Shown in pieces: positions 32,401 to 38,300 of a stretch of 64,000 bases of DNA. Source of the DNA: Haliclystus octoradiatus (lineage: Eukaryota; Cnidaria; Staurozoa; Stauromedusae; Haliclystidae); the NCBI GenBank assembly GCA_916610825.1, contig OU744446.1, forward strand, positions 6,474,309-6,538,308. The letters run 5' to 3'. The notes under the pieces are model-generated. The model did not search any database. It saw nothing but the letters and a program-made list of their open reading frames with translations, and had not been told where the DNA came from. The number at the start of each line of letters is the position of its first letter. Positions within the stretch are counted from its first letter, which is position 1. Both the position numbers and the translations under genes were made by a program.

Positions 32401-34722
32401 GACGGGCGTGTGTACCAAGGTGACCTATGTTGTGTTCATCTATGCGTTCATATAGGTGCCGGCATGTATAGCCGACATAGTCTGCTTTGCATAGACCACA
32501 TTTAAAATGATATATGATGCATTGTTAGGTTAAAAATAAAAAACATTTACTTGAGAATGGCTGAAGTCAATCAGTCAAAACGTTGTGTAAACTTAGTTGT
32601 GTTGTTATTCTGTACCAAACATTTTTAATTGTTGATTTTAAACAGCAGTGTTTATTGTTGTGCTTTTATTTTAGTATTTTAACATCTGTTGCTGCCAATG
32701 TTGAACAAAATGAAGTTTATGATCCACTGTGCCTTCTACTGGATGAACGGAATCGCCAACAAGCTAAGAATCCCAAAATTCATTGGTAAGTCAATCAACA
32801 GACAGAATGTGCCGTTGTTTTGTTTGCAAGGACGAATTCCAATTAAGTATGTGTTAAACAATGTTTAGGCTTGGATTATAGGCATTGCTGTCTTGTTTTT
32901 AACACAATTAGTTATATATATAGTTTCTTGTCAGCACATGTGTCCAATTTTGATGCCGCATAACGATATGTCATTATCCATTCTAAGGATAATATTCATC
33001 TTAAGAAGCTGTCATTCACTGATGATTGGGTAACTGATTTTCATTTTTGTCTGGAGCAATCATCAATGATTTGTTAAACAATTTAGACTATTCTGAAGTT
33101 AGACCTGGACCAACTAAAGTCATAATAAGTAAAATAAAAAATTTGATTTCTCATTGTTTCAATGATCACAAAAAATCAACACAAAATTACTTTTCTCTGG
33201 AACTGATAAAGAATAAATGAACAAAAGACAAGAAATTATTAATTTAATTGATCTTAGGTGATGGATAATTGCTATTTTGCACTATAGGGTCAGCTGTCAT
33301 TTTTTGTAAGAAAATAATATTAATAATTAAACCTTCTGAATTTATGCTGACCTTCTGGAGACCAGGATACCACACTTTGTTGTGCCATTTTTGATAATTT
33401 AACATCATTGATTTAAACTTGAACTACTGTATTCATATTTGTATTAATTCGTAGGAGTTTATACCGTGAGCTGCTGTTCTTATCCTTGACCGCATGTGGC
33501 TCTGAGAATATTGATATTGGTGAGATATATATAGCAATTGTAGCATTTCAGCTATAACTTGCTATTCATTTGAATGATGATTATGCGATATGCAGTGGAG
33601 TCCGGAAAAAGTTCCTAAACATGAATAAGACACTTTTCTTAAACTTTTCATAAATAGTTCATGAACTGTCCCTGAATAATAAATAAAAATGTGAAATTTC
33701 ACATTCAGAAATTTCCAATGGAACGCTTCCCAATTAAATTAAATTGCAGGCAAAGTACTGACAAACAAACCTTCAAAATGGCCGATTAAGAGAAATTATT
33801 TGAATGCGATAGGCTATATTTGATTATGTGAGAACGGAGGAGGATGAGTTCTTATTTCTTCTTCTCGTACGATCTTGATACGGTTTTTCCGTAGTTTTTG
33901 CATTTGCCCGTACTGATATCATTTACCTCACATGTATTTTTTGAAAATGACATCATTTGGGAAGCCTGCAATTAACTGTTTATGAAATAATTATTTTAAG
34001 CGCAAGTTCTTCTTTATTTGGCAGATGCTAAAAATTTACTTCCACATTTAAGAATATGAATACTTTAACATATTCGAGCCAATAAACTAAACACCGATAC
34101 AATAAAGTATAGATATTGTACTTCCGCTTAGCTGCCTGTCCTACACATAATTTATGTTCACCGTTACATCAGGGAAAGGGTTATTACTTTGTTCAACCCC
34201 TGCGAAAACAATCATGAGTCCATTAACACGTTATAAACAGTTCATGAACAGTTCTTGAGAAGTACATTATTCAGTTGATGAACGTTAAATCGTCCAAATT
34301 TTCATAAACATTTCATGAACATTCTTCAATTTTCATAACCATTTCATTAGCATTCATAAATTTTCATAAAAATTTTATGAACTTTCATATATTTTCATAA
34401 CATTTCATGAACAGTTAAAAAATTATTCACGGAACCGTTCATGAACTGTTCATAAACAAGTGAATGAACCGTTGTTTAGCCTAATCACATTCATGAACTC
34501 ATGAATTAATTTGATAGGGGGAAGTGACTCAAATTAATTGTGTTTTTTCCCACTTGTTCAGATTCATTTGATCGTGAGTTCAAAATAGCATATAAAGAAG
34601 TCAGAGCATCATCAGCAGATATGCTTTGTCCTGATGATAGACCTCCAACTGTCAAAGGAGTTTGGTGCCGACGAGCATTTCTTCCTCCCACTCTACAACC
34701 ACGCGTACCAAATTTATCTTAA
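2692..34722 (+). CDS. DENND4: DENND4 family Rab guanine-nucleotide exchange factor (5' end missing)
   Basis: Proteins of this family (DENND4A/B/C, fly Crag) activate Rab10-type GTPases in secretory and basolateral traffic. Thirty-seven exons with GT/AG borders match human DENND4 in order, and all split codons agree: 4,156 nt give 1,384 residues plus stop. Exons: 2692-2881, 3507-3563, 4598-4667, 5811-5980, 7079-7168, 7847-7992, 8582-8648, 8730-8785, 9499-9643, 10741-10834, 11605-11686, 12423-12474, 12583-12640, 13133-13209, 13300-13367, 13845-13918, 14914-14975, 15115-15198, 16253-16296, 17415-17477, 18272-18416, 18908-18948, 20524-20623, 21630-21674, 22162-22224, 22321-22386, 23437-23725, 24271-24754, 25266-25317, 26260-26650, 28401-28552, 29319-29408, 30207-30312, 30826-30871, 32675-32785, 33455-33519, 34562-34722. 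Domain order is MABP, uDENN, cDENN, dDENN, PPR-like, Ser-rich linker, two CxxC pairs and a conserved C-terminal block. The start codon and first exon(s) lie outside the window or were not found. No canonical AATAAA was seen just after the stop. Confidence 0.95.
3092..3272 (+). mobile_element. hAT-like MITE, CAGGGTCC family
   Basis: The left end is CAGGATCCAACAAAAGTAAT, with the internal words AATTCAGAAGAAA and TCCAGAAGGCT shared by all copies. The right end carries the inverted equivalent (CTTTGTCGAATCCAACC). It lies in a DENND4 intron. Copies also lie at 10428-10599, 17745-17900, 18513-18662, 21377-21571, 37404-37706, 46164-46340 and 56950-57152. Confidence 0.6.
3740..3925. repeat. Degraded foldback repeat, GATCATCAGACA family
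   Basis: Two inverted halves share AATCATCAGACA and TGATGATTGTTT. The right half ends in ACGTGAAACTTTGAGTTAC, which lines up with the hammerhead-like family at 17156-17294 but has drifted in the core. DENND4 intron. Confidence 0.45.
4275..4590 (-). mobile_element. LINE 3' end (CR1/Jockey-like)
   Basis: The minus strand reads [20 protein letters not shown] then [12 protein letters not shown] and a stop. This is the characteristic C-terminal end of LINE reverse-transcriptase proteins (WNxLP...FK..L). The 3' UTR ends in GATGATGATGATAATGATGA, the expected simple-repeat tail. A sister copy on the + strand is at 20060-20440. This fragment runs up to the splice acceptor of DENND4 exon 4598-4667. 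Confidence 0.75.
5095..5580 (-). mobile_element. LINE fragment, reverse-transcriptase C-terminal region
   Basis: The minus strand encodes [20 protein letters not shown], then [20 protein letters not shown] and LGHI. This matches the pattern of the region after the RT in many LINEs (LD..Y..MLRR...W....R...HI.FLGH). A related, more damaged copy lies at 42570-42900, also on the minus strand, and a shorter scrap near 12280-12340. DENND4 intron. Confidence 0.7.
6140..6240. repeat. Dispersed segment shared with 49830-49920
   Basis: Both sites share AAATCTGTTGAAATTGATCT and a following GGCTGAGATCA.TAAAGAG. On the minus strand both encode a similar peptide ([16 protein letters not shown] here; [17 protein letters not shown] at the other site). 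The source element is not recognised. Confidence 0.5.
7260..7650. mobile_element. Foldback element, about 390 bp
   Basis: The left arm (about 7270-7440) and right arm (about 7470-7650) are imperfect inverted copies: GAACACCATTGTTTGTCCAT against GACAAACAATGATTGTCTCA, and AGAAAGCTTGCATTGG against GAAACGCAAGCTTTATATC. The symmetry explains why look-alike ORFs appear on both strands. No target duplication was identified. DENND4 intron. Confidence 0.6.
9834..9953. repeat. Near-perfect 120-bp palindrome with GC-rich core
   Basis: The arms 9863-9890 and 9897-9924 are perfect 28-bp inverted copies around TTATAA. The core GGCCGAGGCGCGTG is far richer in GC than its surroundings. Outer arms AACAATTATC...GATAATTGTT extend the symmetry with a few mismatches. 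It lies in the DENND4 intron between 9643 and 10741. Confidence 0.9.
10428..10599 (+). mobile_element. hAT-like MITE, CAGGGTCC family
   Basis: Left end CAGGGTCTGACAATAATGGA, internal TAGATCCCAGAAGGCTAGAG, right end CCTTTATTTGGACACTG (inverted equivalent of the left). DENND4 intron. Confidence 0.6.
10981..11083. mobile_element. TA-flanked MITE, CAGTGAAACCTG family
   Basis: The left end CAGTGAAACCTGTTATAACG and right end TATATACAGGTTTCACTG are inverted copies. The interior repeats GGTCACC/GGTCAATTTATC words. Many copies in this window are bordered by TA, as expected of a Tc1/mariner-type MITE; that superfamily call is an inference. Confidence 0.75.
13480..13667. mobile_element. Foldback MITE of the GTTCATGAAC family (diverged)
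   Basis: It opens with CCCCTGTGAAAAATATCTCA and closes with TTTTTTTCACAGG. The interior holds repeated TTCATGAAC-type words. DENND4 intron between 13367 and 13845. Confidence 0.65.
14091..14233. mobile_element. TIR element, TACAGTGTAA family
   Basis: Ends TACAGTGTAAGCCCGTTAAT and AGTAGGTTACACTGTA are inverted equivalents, with GTTAATATC words inside. A matching end is seen at 62140-62178. Confidence 0.5.
14307..14405 (-). repeat. TTAATATCCC repeat family
   Basis: The words ATCCCCCCTCTGG, GATGAAAAGTGGGATATTAA recur in reverse orientation at 44516-44690 (CCCACTTTTCATCCGAGGGG, TTAATATCCC repeated). The element type is unknown. Confidence 0.45.
15239..15492. mobile_element. Foldback MITE of the GTTCATGAAC family
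   Basis: It starts CCCCCTGCGAAAAAAGGTTC and contains about ten copies of the palindrome GTTCATGAAC or one-base variants. The closing arm is worn. DENND4 intron. Confidence 0.7.
15970..16131. mobile_element. TA-flanked MITE, CAGTGAAACCTG family
   Basis: Ends CAGTGAAACCTGTATATAAC and TAACAAGTTTGACCG, preceded by TA and followed by TA. The interior has GACCACTATAGACAGGTGAC. Confidence 0.7.
17173..17213 (-). ncRNA. Hammerhead-ribozyme-like motif (core base changed)
   Basis: Read on the minus strand: stem I strand CTGT, core CTAATGA, stem II CGC-ATAAA-GCG, then TGAA, stem III ACTT/AAGT, C at the cleavage position, and the closing stem I strand ACAG. All three stems pair perfectly. One essential core base (G5) is A, so this copy is expected to be inactive. 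Confidence 0.45.
17227..17267 (+). ncRNA. Hammerhead-ribozyme-like motif
   Basis: Stem I CTGT pairs with GCAG (one G-U). The core CTGATGA and GAAA are intact, stem III is ACT/AGT with a 3-nt loop, and the cleavage-position base is T. Stem II (CGC/GAG) has one mismatch. The pair next to the core, normally G-C, is U-U here as in all copies, which lowers confidence in catalysis. Confidence 0.45.
17745..17900 (+). mobile_element. hAT-like MITE, CAGGGTCC family
   Basis: Left end CAAGCGTCTGACAAAGTTGC, right end TTTTGTCGGACCCTG. Internal AGAAAATGTTGAAATGCCTC is shared with the copy at 18513-18662. Confidence 0.65.
18056..18234. mobile_element. TA-flanked MITE, CAGTGAAACCTG family
   Basis: Starts CAGTGAAACCTCTTATAACG after TA; ends CGTTATATACAAGTTTCATT. 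DENND4 intron between 17477 and 18272, just 38 bases from the next acceptor. Confidence 0.7.
18513..18662 (+). mobile_element. hAT-like MITE, CAGGGTCC family
   Basis: Left end CATAAGGTCCGACAAAAGTA, right end CCTTTTGTATGACCCTG. Inside are the family words TGGAATCCTAGATTC and GATTTATTGGTCAAAC. Confidence 0.65.
19174..19450. mobile_element. TIR element, CAAGAGTTGGGACAC family
   Basis: Ends CAAGAGTTGGGACACGCATT and GCATGAGTGTCCCAACTCTTG-type sequence are inverted copies. The second copy at 43624-43874 is in the opposite orientation and shares internal words such as TCTGTCCAATTGGAGA (inverted here) and GAACAAAGATGGCGTCC. It abuts the LINE end that follows. Confidence 0.8.
19451..19806 (+). mobile_element. 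LINE 3' end with GAA-repeat tail
   Basis: The + strand encodes [20 protein letters not shown] and then [16 protein letters not shown], stop at 19663. This is the usual RT C-terminus (SFFxRTIxxWNxLP...). The 3' UTR closes with GAAGTTGTCGATTAAAATTG and a GAAGAAGAA tail. It is a different LINE family from 20060-20440. Confidence 0.75.
20060..20440 (+). mobile_element. LINE 3' end with GAT-repeat tail
   Basis: The + strand reads [20 protein letters not shown] then [10 protein letters not shown], sister to the minus-strand copy at 4275-4590. The 3' UTR ends GAAAAAAAGTTTTTAGCTTA, then AATAAATGATGATGATG for about 45 bases. The tail resembles the SINE tails at 48994-49220 and 21015-21230. Confidence 0.8.
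21015..21230 (-). mobile_element. tRNA-derived SINE
   Basis: Read on the minus strand: a pol III A-box region GGTGTAGTGGTTAGGG, then B box CGGGCTCGATCCC, a body, and a tail TGAAAAAAAGTGACTAGCTT ending in GATAAAAC. It is the same family as 48994-49220. DENND4 intron between 20623 and 21630. Confidence 0.8.
21377..21571 (-). mobile_element. hAT-like MITE, CAGGGTCC family
   Basis: Left end CAGTGTCCAACAATAGGTTC, internal GCCTTCTGGAATCCTAGAGG, right part TTTTTGTTTGATCTTATGC, the inverted family terminus. It ends about 60 bases before the 45-nt DENND4 exon at 21630. Confidence 0.6.
22499..22786. mobile_element. Foldback element, about 290 bp, TAGTAGTATA ends
   Basis: Left end TAGTAGTATAATCCCATAGA and right end GAGACTATACTACTA are inverted. 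The match continues inward through GATAGTTATTGGAAATAGTC / GACTATTTCCAAAAACTATC and AGAGTCAAAAAATATT / ATATTTTTTGACTCT. Only one copy was seen in the window. Confidence 0.75.
24775..24931. mobile_element. TA-flanked MITE, CAGTGAAACCTG family
   Basis: Ends CACTGAAACCTGCATGTAAC and CAGCAGGTTTGACTG, each next to TA. DENND4 intron between 24754 and 25266, beginning 20 bases after the exon. Confidence 0.65.
25437..25613. mobile_element. Foldback MITE of the GTTCATGAAC family (well preserved)
   Basis: Ends CCCCTGTGAAAAACAGTTCA and TGAACTATTTTCGCAGGGG are inverted. The interior is a run of GTTCATGAAC palindromes around ACGTTAAATGGC / GCTATTTAACGT. This is one of the most symmetrical copies. Confidence 0.85.
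26014..26180. mobile_element. TA-flanked MITE, CAGTGAAACCTG family (worn)
   Basis: Starts CAGTCAAACCTGTTATAATG after TA; the right end is worn (GTAGCTGCTTGTTATATTCA). DENND4 intron. Confidence 0.6.
26735..26865 (-). mobile_element. Degraded tRNA-derived SINE
   Basis: AGTGCTTCTGCCAGGGGTTA followed by CTTGCAGGCAAAGGTCCAAC aligns with the minus-strand SINE at 21015-21230 (AGTGCTCCTGCAAGGGATCG, CTGCAGGCAAATCTTC). The box sequences are worn. Confidence 0.5.
26871..27326. mobile_element. TIR element with about 65-bp termini
   Basis: Left terminus TAGACCGAGCGCCGCAGAAC and right terminus TCGGTGGAGCTCGGTCTA are inverted. The match continues through CGGGCAACTTGAAATACACA / TGTGATTTTCAAGTTGCCCG and AAAAGTG / CACTTTT. 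TA borders GACCGAGC at each end. The interior has no coding signal. Only one copy was seen here. Confidence 0.8.
27377..27694. mobile_element. Composite TIR element with tRNA-like head and telomere-type repeats
   Basis: Ends CTATTTGACCGGCAGTCG and CGACTGCCGGCCAAATAG are inverted copies (one mismatch). Inside, minus strand about 27457-27533, a tRNA-like segment has A box TAGCTCATTCGG and B box GGTTCTAGTCC. At 27581-27599 and 27627-27642 are CCCTAA repeats, separated by ATCACGTGA words. What mobilises it is unclear. Confidence 0.65.
27971..28285. mobile_element. Mutator-like MITE, TAGCCTGCGT family
   Basis: Begins TAGCCTGCGTACCAGCCCTA. The inner arms ATAGGGTCTGTGAACTAATG and CATTAGTTCACAGACCCTAT are inverted copies, extended by TTTCAGCCCA / TGGGCTGAAA. 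Related to 31126-31508 by its ends and to 36530-36730 by its interior. Confidence 0.65.
28866..29049. mobile_element. TA-flanked MITE, CAGTGAAACCTG family
   Basis: Starts CAGTCAAACCTACCACTATG after TA and ends TTACAAGTTTCGCTG. A second, partial copy sits at about 28588-28645 in the same DENND4 intron. Confidence 0.6.
29139..29220. repeat. Fragment of GTTCATGAAC-family MITE
   Basis: TTCATGAACCTGTTCATGAA, GTGAAATTGCC and TTCATGAC words without recognisable ends. DENND4 intron, about 100 bases before exon 29319. Confidence 0.5.
30597..30772. mobile_element. Foldback MITE of the GTTCATGAAC family (well preserved)
   Basis: Left end CCCCTTGTGAAAAACAGTTC, right end CTCCTGAACTGTTTTTCG, with runs of GTTCATGAAC on both sides of ACGTTAAACGGCC. 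It ends about 50 bases before DENND4 exon 30826. Confidence 0.85.
31030..31096 (+). mobile_element. LINE 3' tail fragment
   Basis: GTGAAAAAAAGCTTTTAGCT followed by TATTCAAGTCCTGAATAAAT and ATGATGATGATG is nearly the same tail as at 20340-20440. No coding part remains. Confidence 0.65.
31117..31517. mobile_element. Mutator-like MITE with 9-bp target duplication
   Basis: The element 31126-31508 has termini TAGTCTGCGTTTACAGACCG and CGGTCTGTAACGCAGGCTA, matching over about 50 bp (through CGATTCATTCACAAAAGAAT and AGGGTCTGTGTG). It is flanked on both sides by TTATGATCT (31117-31125 and 31509-31517). Long TIRs plus a 9-bp duplication are typical of Mutator/MULE elements. The interior is non-coding. 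Confidence 0.85.
31800..31900 (-). mobile_element. LINE 3' tail fragment
   Basis: On the minus strand, AAAGGTTCTCAATAAATGAT followed by GATGTTGATGATGATC resembles the tail of the minus-strand LINE at 4275-4590 (AAAGGTTTCTGAATCAATGA). Confidence 0.5.
32212..32620 (-). mobile_element. Penelope-like element remnant with GIY-YIG domain
   Basis: Inverted ends of about 75 bp: GTTTGGTACAAAATAACAAC at the left, and GTTGTTATTCTGTACCAAAC at the right. Both contain TTTTGACTGATTGACTTCAG or its complement. Between them the minus strand encodes [20 protein letters not shown] then RIDEH, the GIY-YIG endonuclease pattern of Penelope-like retroelements (C..C...YVG.T.R.L..R..EH). ACATTTTTAATT occurs near 32175 and again at 32619, a possible target duplication with a short 5' extension. 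It lies 55 bases before DENND4 exon 32675. Confidence 0.75.
34197..34520. mobile_element. Foldback MITE of the GTTCATGAAC family (long, worn)
   Basis: Starts CCCCTGCGAAAACAATCATG and ends CATGAATTAATTTGATAGGGG-type sequence. The inside is a run of TTCATAAAC/TTCATGAAC variants. It occupies the last DENND4 intron and ends 41 bases before exon 34562. Confidence 0.7.
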
Positions 34723-35322
34723 ATAATTAGAATTAGTAGAATTATCTAACACTGTAGTATTTATTTGAAAAAATATGCTACACTGACTTTTAATGATAAA
34801 ATTAACATCAATTAATGAGACAATAATTTGAGATTTCTTTGCTGATATCTCCAAATTGTAAAATTGACATGAATTCTACTCTATAGATTTAATAACATCA
34901 GAATATTAGATTATAAAATAGATTTTTAAGTTCTTATTATAATAACGTGATAATGATTCTCTAATAGTTTATAAATATGAATTTAATAGTTTTTTTGTTT
35001 GTTCAAAGTTAAAACTATAAAGCCCGCTATAAAGAACTCAATTTGTTGAGCGATATAAATGAAAGCAATATATAGATTAAAAATTATTATTTGTTTTCAT
35101 TAAAATACAAGGATATTATTAGAAAGTTGGTAGATAAAATCGATGAAGTTTATTTCTGTTCTCATCTCCTCTTGCTCTCTATCATATATTTATTCTTTGC
35201 TATGAAGAATTCTTCACCTTGATCCAGATGTAAAATGTAGATGCCCTACGATTTACTGCCCGAGTTTTGGGGGGTAAATTTCCCCCATCAATTCCAATTT
35301 TACCCGCGTTAATGATGTCAAG
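34723..35322. other. DENND4-MAU2 intergenic region
   Basis: Six hundred bases, AT-rich, between the DENND4 stop and the MAU2 start. No known repeat and no canonical AATAAA was seen. The last 90 bases turn more GC-rich (GTTTTGGGGGGTAAATTTCC) and are the likely MAU2 promoter. The spacing is too wide for a typical tunicate operon. Confidence 0.6.
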
Positions 35323-35330
35323 ATGGCGGC
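35320..35330 (+). promoter_or_regulatory. YY1-type motif overlapping the MAU2 start codon
   Basis: AAGATGGCGGC matches the established YY1 consensus exactly and spans the initiator ATG of MAU2 (35323). In vertebrates this arrangement marks many housekeeping promoters just downstream of the transcription start. Use here is inferred from sequence only. Confidence 0.55.
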
Positions 35331-38300
35331 ATCGGTTAGTGTTGTTGAGGAAGAAAGTTATTATGCTCTGATCGCCCTAGCAGATCACTTTCAAAAGATT
35401 GGAAAAATAAGAAATGCCATTCATTGCCTACACGCAACACTATGTATTACGTTACCTGACCTTTTGGAAGCAAGTGGACGACTTGCCATGGCGAAATTGC
35501 TACTTCGACACACAACAAATTTTGGTCACGCAAGAGGACATTTAGAACAAGCGGTATGATATGATTTCGATTAGCCTACCCACTGTATGCCTATAATACA
35601 CGAATAAAAATAAGTCCATAGACTGAGGTTGATCGTATCAACTTTATCATAGCTGTGTAATCTACCATACACAGGTAGACCTTCGCCTACACCGAAATTC
35701 GAATTTTGCTCGAAATCTTATCCACCGAAACGGACCTTCCAGATTATCCGAGATCTTTTTCAACAACACCTTGCTGATCCGTATGGTCCCCTTCCAACTA
35801 GGAGGAACACAGATATTATTCCATTCATCACCACATTTCATGACGGCGTTACTGATTTATTCACTACGCTACTGAATGATAACCTGATTCCTTGCTTTGA
35901 ATCACACATGCAACTACACAAAATCCAACCGGTCATCACCTTTCGCCGAAACGAGAACTTACATGACATCTTGATTCACACCAACGACAAAACCATATAA
36001 CACAATGGATTTAAATAAAAGAAAATAAGAAATAAAGACACAAACAAATATAATTATCTCGAAATACTTTACCATAGTAACAACATAATTACGATTTCTC
36101 TTATTTTATGGCTACTCTGATTAATGATCACCTGATCACTCAGCACTTGCCACTAACACACTATGCTCCTCCTGTGGATGAAGCGAAGCTCCAGCTGTTA
36201 TATAAAACTTCAATTTTACAAAAACACACACTGCATTTAATTGCCATCTACTGCCGACACACATACACAATTGCATTGACTGAGGCTTTCCGTAGGGATG
36301 GTACCTTACCACTTGTCTCTTTTGACAGGGGCTTTCCCCTCTGTGAGACTAAAGGGATCTACCAATCCCTTATTATTTGATATAACTAGTTAGCCTATAT
36401 CGACAAAACAAACAGCTGTGACAGAATGCGGTGTCTGAAATTTCTGAAAAAAGTTTAATTAGCCAGATTTTTGAAGTTTCTTGTAACATTAACCTACTGA
36501 CATATGATTTTCTTCCTCAACGAAAATAGCGCTTGAATAAATTTGATAAATTAATTGCATACTCCAATTCACATACTGTCATTAAATCACAAATCTTCGT
36601 CGATCACGTCATAGCTAGCTGCTGCCTCTTGCCAAAATGAACTGAATGGAAAATACGAAATAGCCTATTGCATAAATTATATTCATAATTCAATGGAACT
36701 TATTGGATGAAAATATAGAGCATAGGCTATAGACCGGTTGTACATAATAGTGCTGAATCTGTTAACGTCAAATTTTTCACCGCAAGATTCTGCGTTACTA
36801 GCCTAAGGTTCTGCGTCAAAACCTTTCGGCATTATATTTCTGCATTAAATTTAAAAAAAAAAAAAAATATGTGATATGTACTGATTCAGGTATATTTAAG
36901 AGTGACATGTTGTAGACATGACAGCTAAAAAATTGAATCTTGGTGAAATTTGTTAACGAAGAAAACAATTGTACAGGTAACACTTCTCAAGTAAATAATG
37001 TGAATAAATTATTGTTAGATAGCCCCCCGTATATGCCTACTATACATGCCACATTGACTGGACATTCCACCTATACATAGGCTACCAGTTGACCTTCTGG
37101 TCTTTAAGAATGTCCTAAAAATAGTTGAAACACTTTTTGTATAAATAATTGTAACTAAAGATATTTCTTGGATAATGGAATAATATAATTCAACTTTATT
37201 TATGCCTAATAGACACTATAGTTTGTATCTTATTTTTTCAGCTTCAAAAATCTCAATTTGTATCTTTTTCTTTGCATAATACTCAAAATGCTAATTTCAT
37301 ATTATTATATATTATTTTATGATATTTAAGTAGAAGTTTACAATTGTTTACAATCACAGTGAAACCTGATCAATATAAATAACAGCCAGCTATGAGTTGT
37401 AGAACAGGGGTTGATAAAATGGGGGATTCCGGAACTAAGAGTCCCAGAAGGCTAGCACAAATTCAAAAGGAAGGGGAAGAAATTGCTGTATTCAAATTCA
37501 AGTTTTTATAATCAGAAGATAAAAAAATTTGCTTTCTTTTCATTGGATGATAAGTAAAGAGATGCAGTCTTATCATATTTTATAACAATAGCCCCCAAAC
37601 TGTTCAGCTGTGAAAACATTATCATCATGTAGTCACCCAAAAAATCTTATAAAGCAAAGTTTCAAAGCATAGAACCCCAGAAGGAAAAATATTTTATTGG
37701 AACCTGGTTGTAGATAAATTGGCCACTCTCTACAGGTGGCCTTTATATACAGGGTTGATTCGATAGAAAATACTATTTTATACATGCAAGGAGTTATACT
37801 ATTTTAGACATGCAAGGAGTTACCACCATAGACAAATGGACTTTGTATAGAGAGGTGACTGTTGTAACAGGTTTGACTGTAGCCACTGTTAGTAACTTAG
37901 TAACGTTATTAACACGAAGATTATATTTTTATGATTCAATTGAACGTACAATTTAATTTATTTAAAGTGAGCTAGTATAGTTGTGAGTTGTGATTCCAGA
38001 AATGCTGGAATATATTGCTGGAATATACATGTAGGCCTATAGGTACTTTATCTATATATACATTATACAGTAGGCCTACCACAAACTATAAAATTACAAT
38101 GCTACTTTACAAGTCTAGTAGGCCCAACAGTCAAACATCACCTATACGCAGCAGATATCTATCGACACAGCGGTCACTCTAACTATTATGTCAAAGATAA
38201 TTTTTCTATTGAATCAACCGTGCATATTAAAGTTACTTGCATGTAGTGGTCAATTTATCTATCTGTCATAGCTGAATGTCATATACAGGTTTCAAGGTAG

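Larger units (their letters stand above)
23437..34722 (+). other. DENND4: DENND4 Ser-rich region, CxxC pairs and C-terminal block
   Basis: Exons 23437-24754 encode low-complexity Ser/Asp-rich sequence, then [20 protein letters not shown] and SADDSNLNT. Exon 25266-25317 adds CPFC. The spaced CxxC pairs are conserved with human DENND4 ([17 protein letters not shown]...CPFC) and could bind zinc; that is an inference. Exon 26260-26650 is Ser-rich. Exon 28401-28552 has [20 protein letters not shown], matching [20 protein letters not shown]. The last exon, 34562-34722, has [18 protein letters not shown] and the stop at 34720. Confidence 0.93.

Noticed and set aside
32549-32600. Hammerhead-like reading of CTGAAGTC...CAAAACG in the Penelope-like terminus
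   Set aside because: The core departs from CTGANGA...GAAA at required positions and stem II cannot be drawn, so it is not reported as a ribozyme.
34723-35322. DENND4-MAU2 operon
   Set aside because: The spacing is 600 bases and MAU2 has its own promoter-like sequence with a YY1 motif at its ATG.
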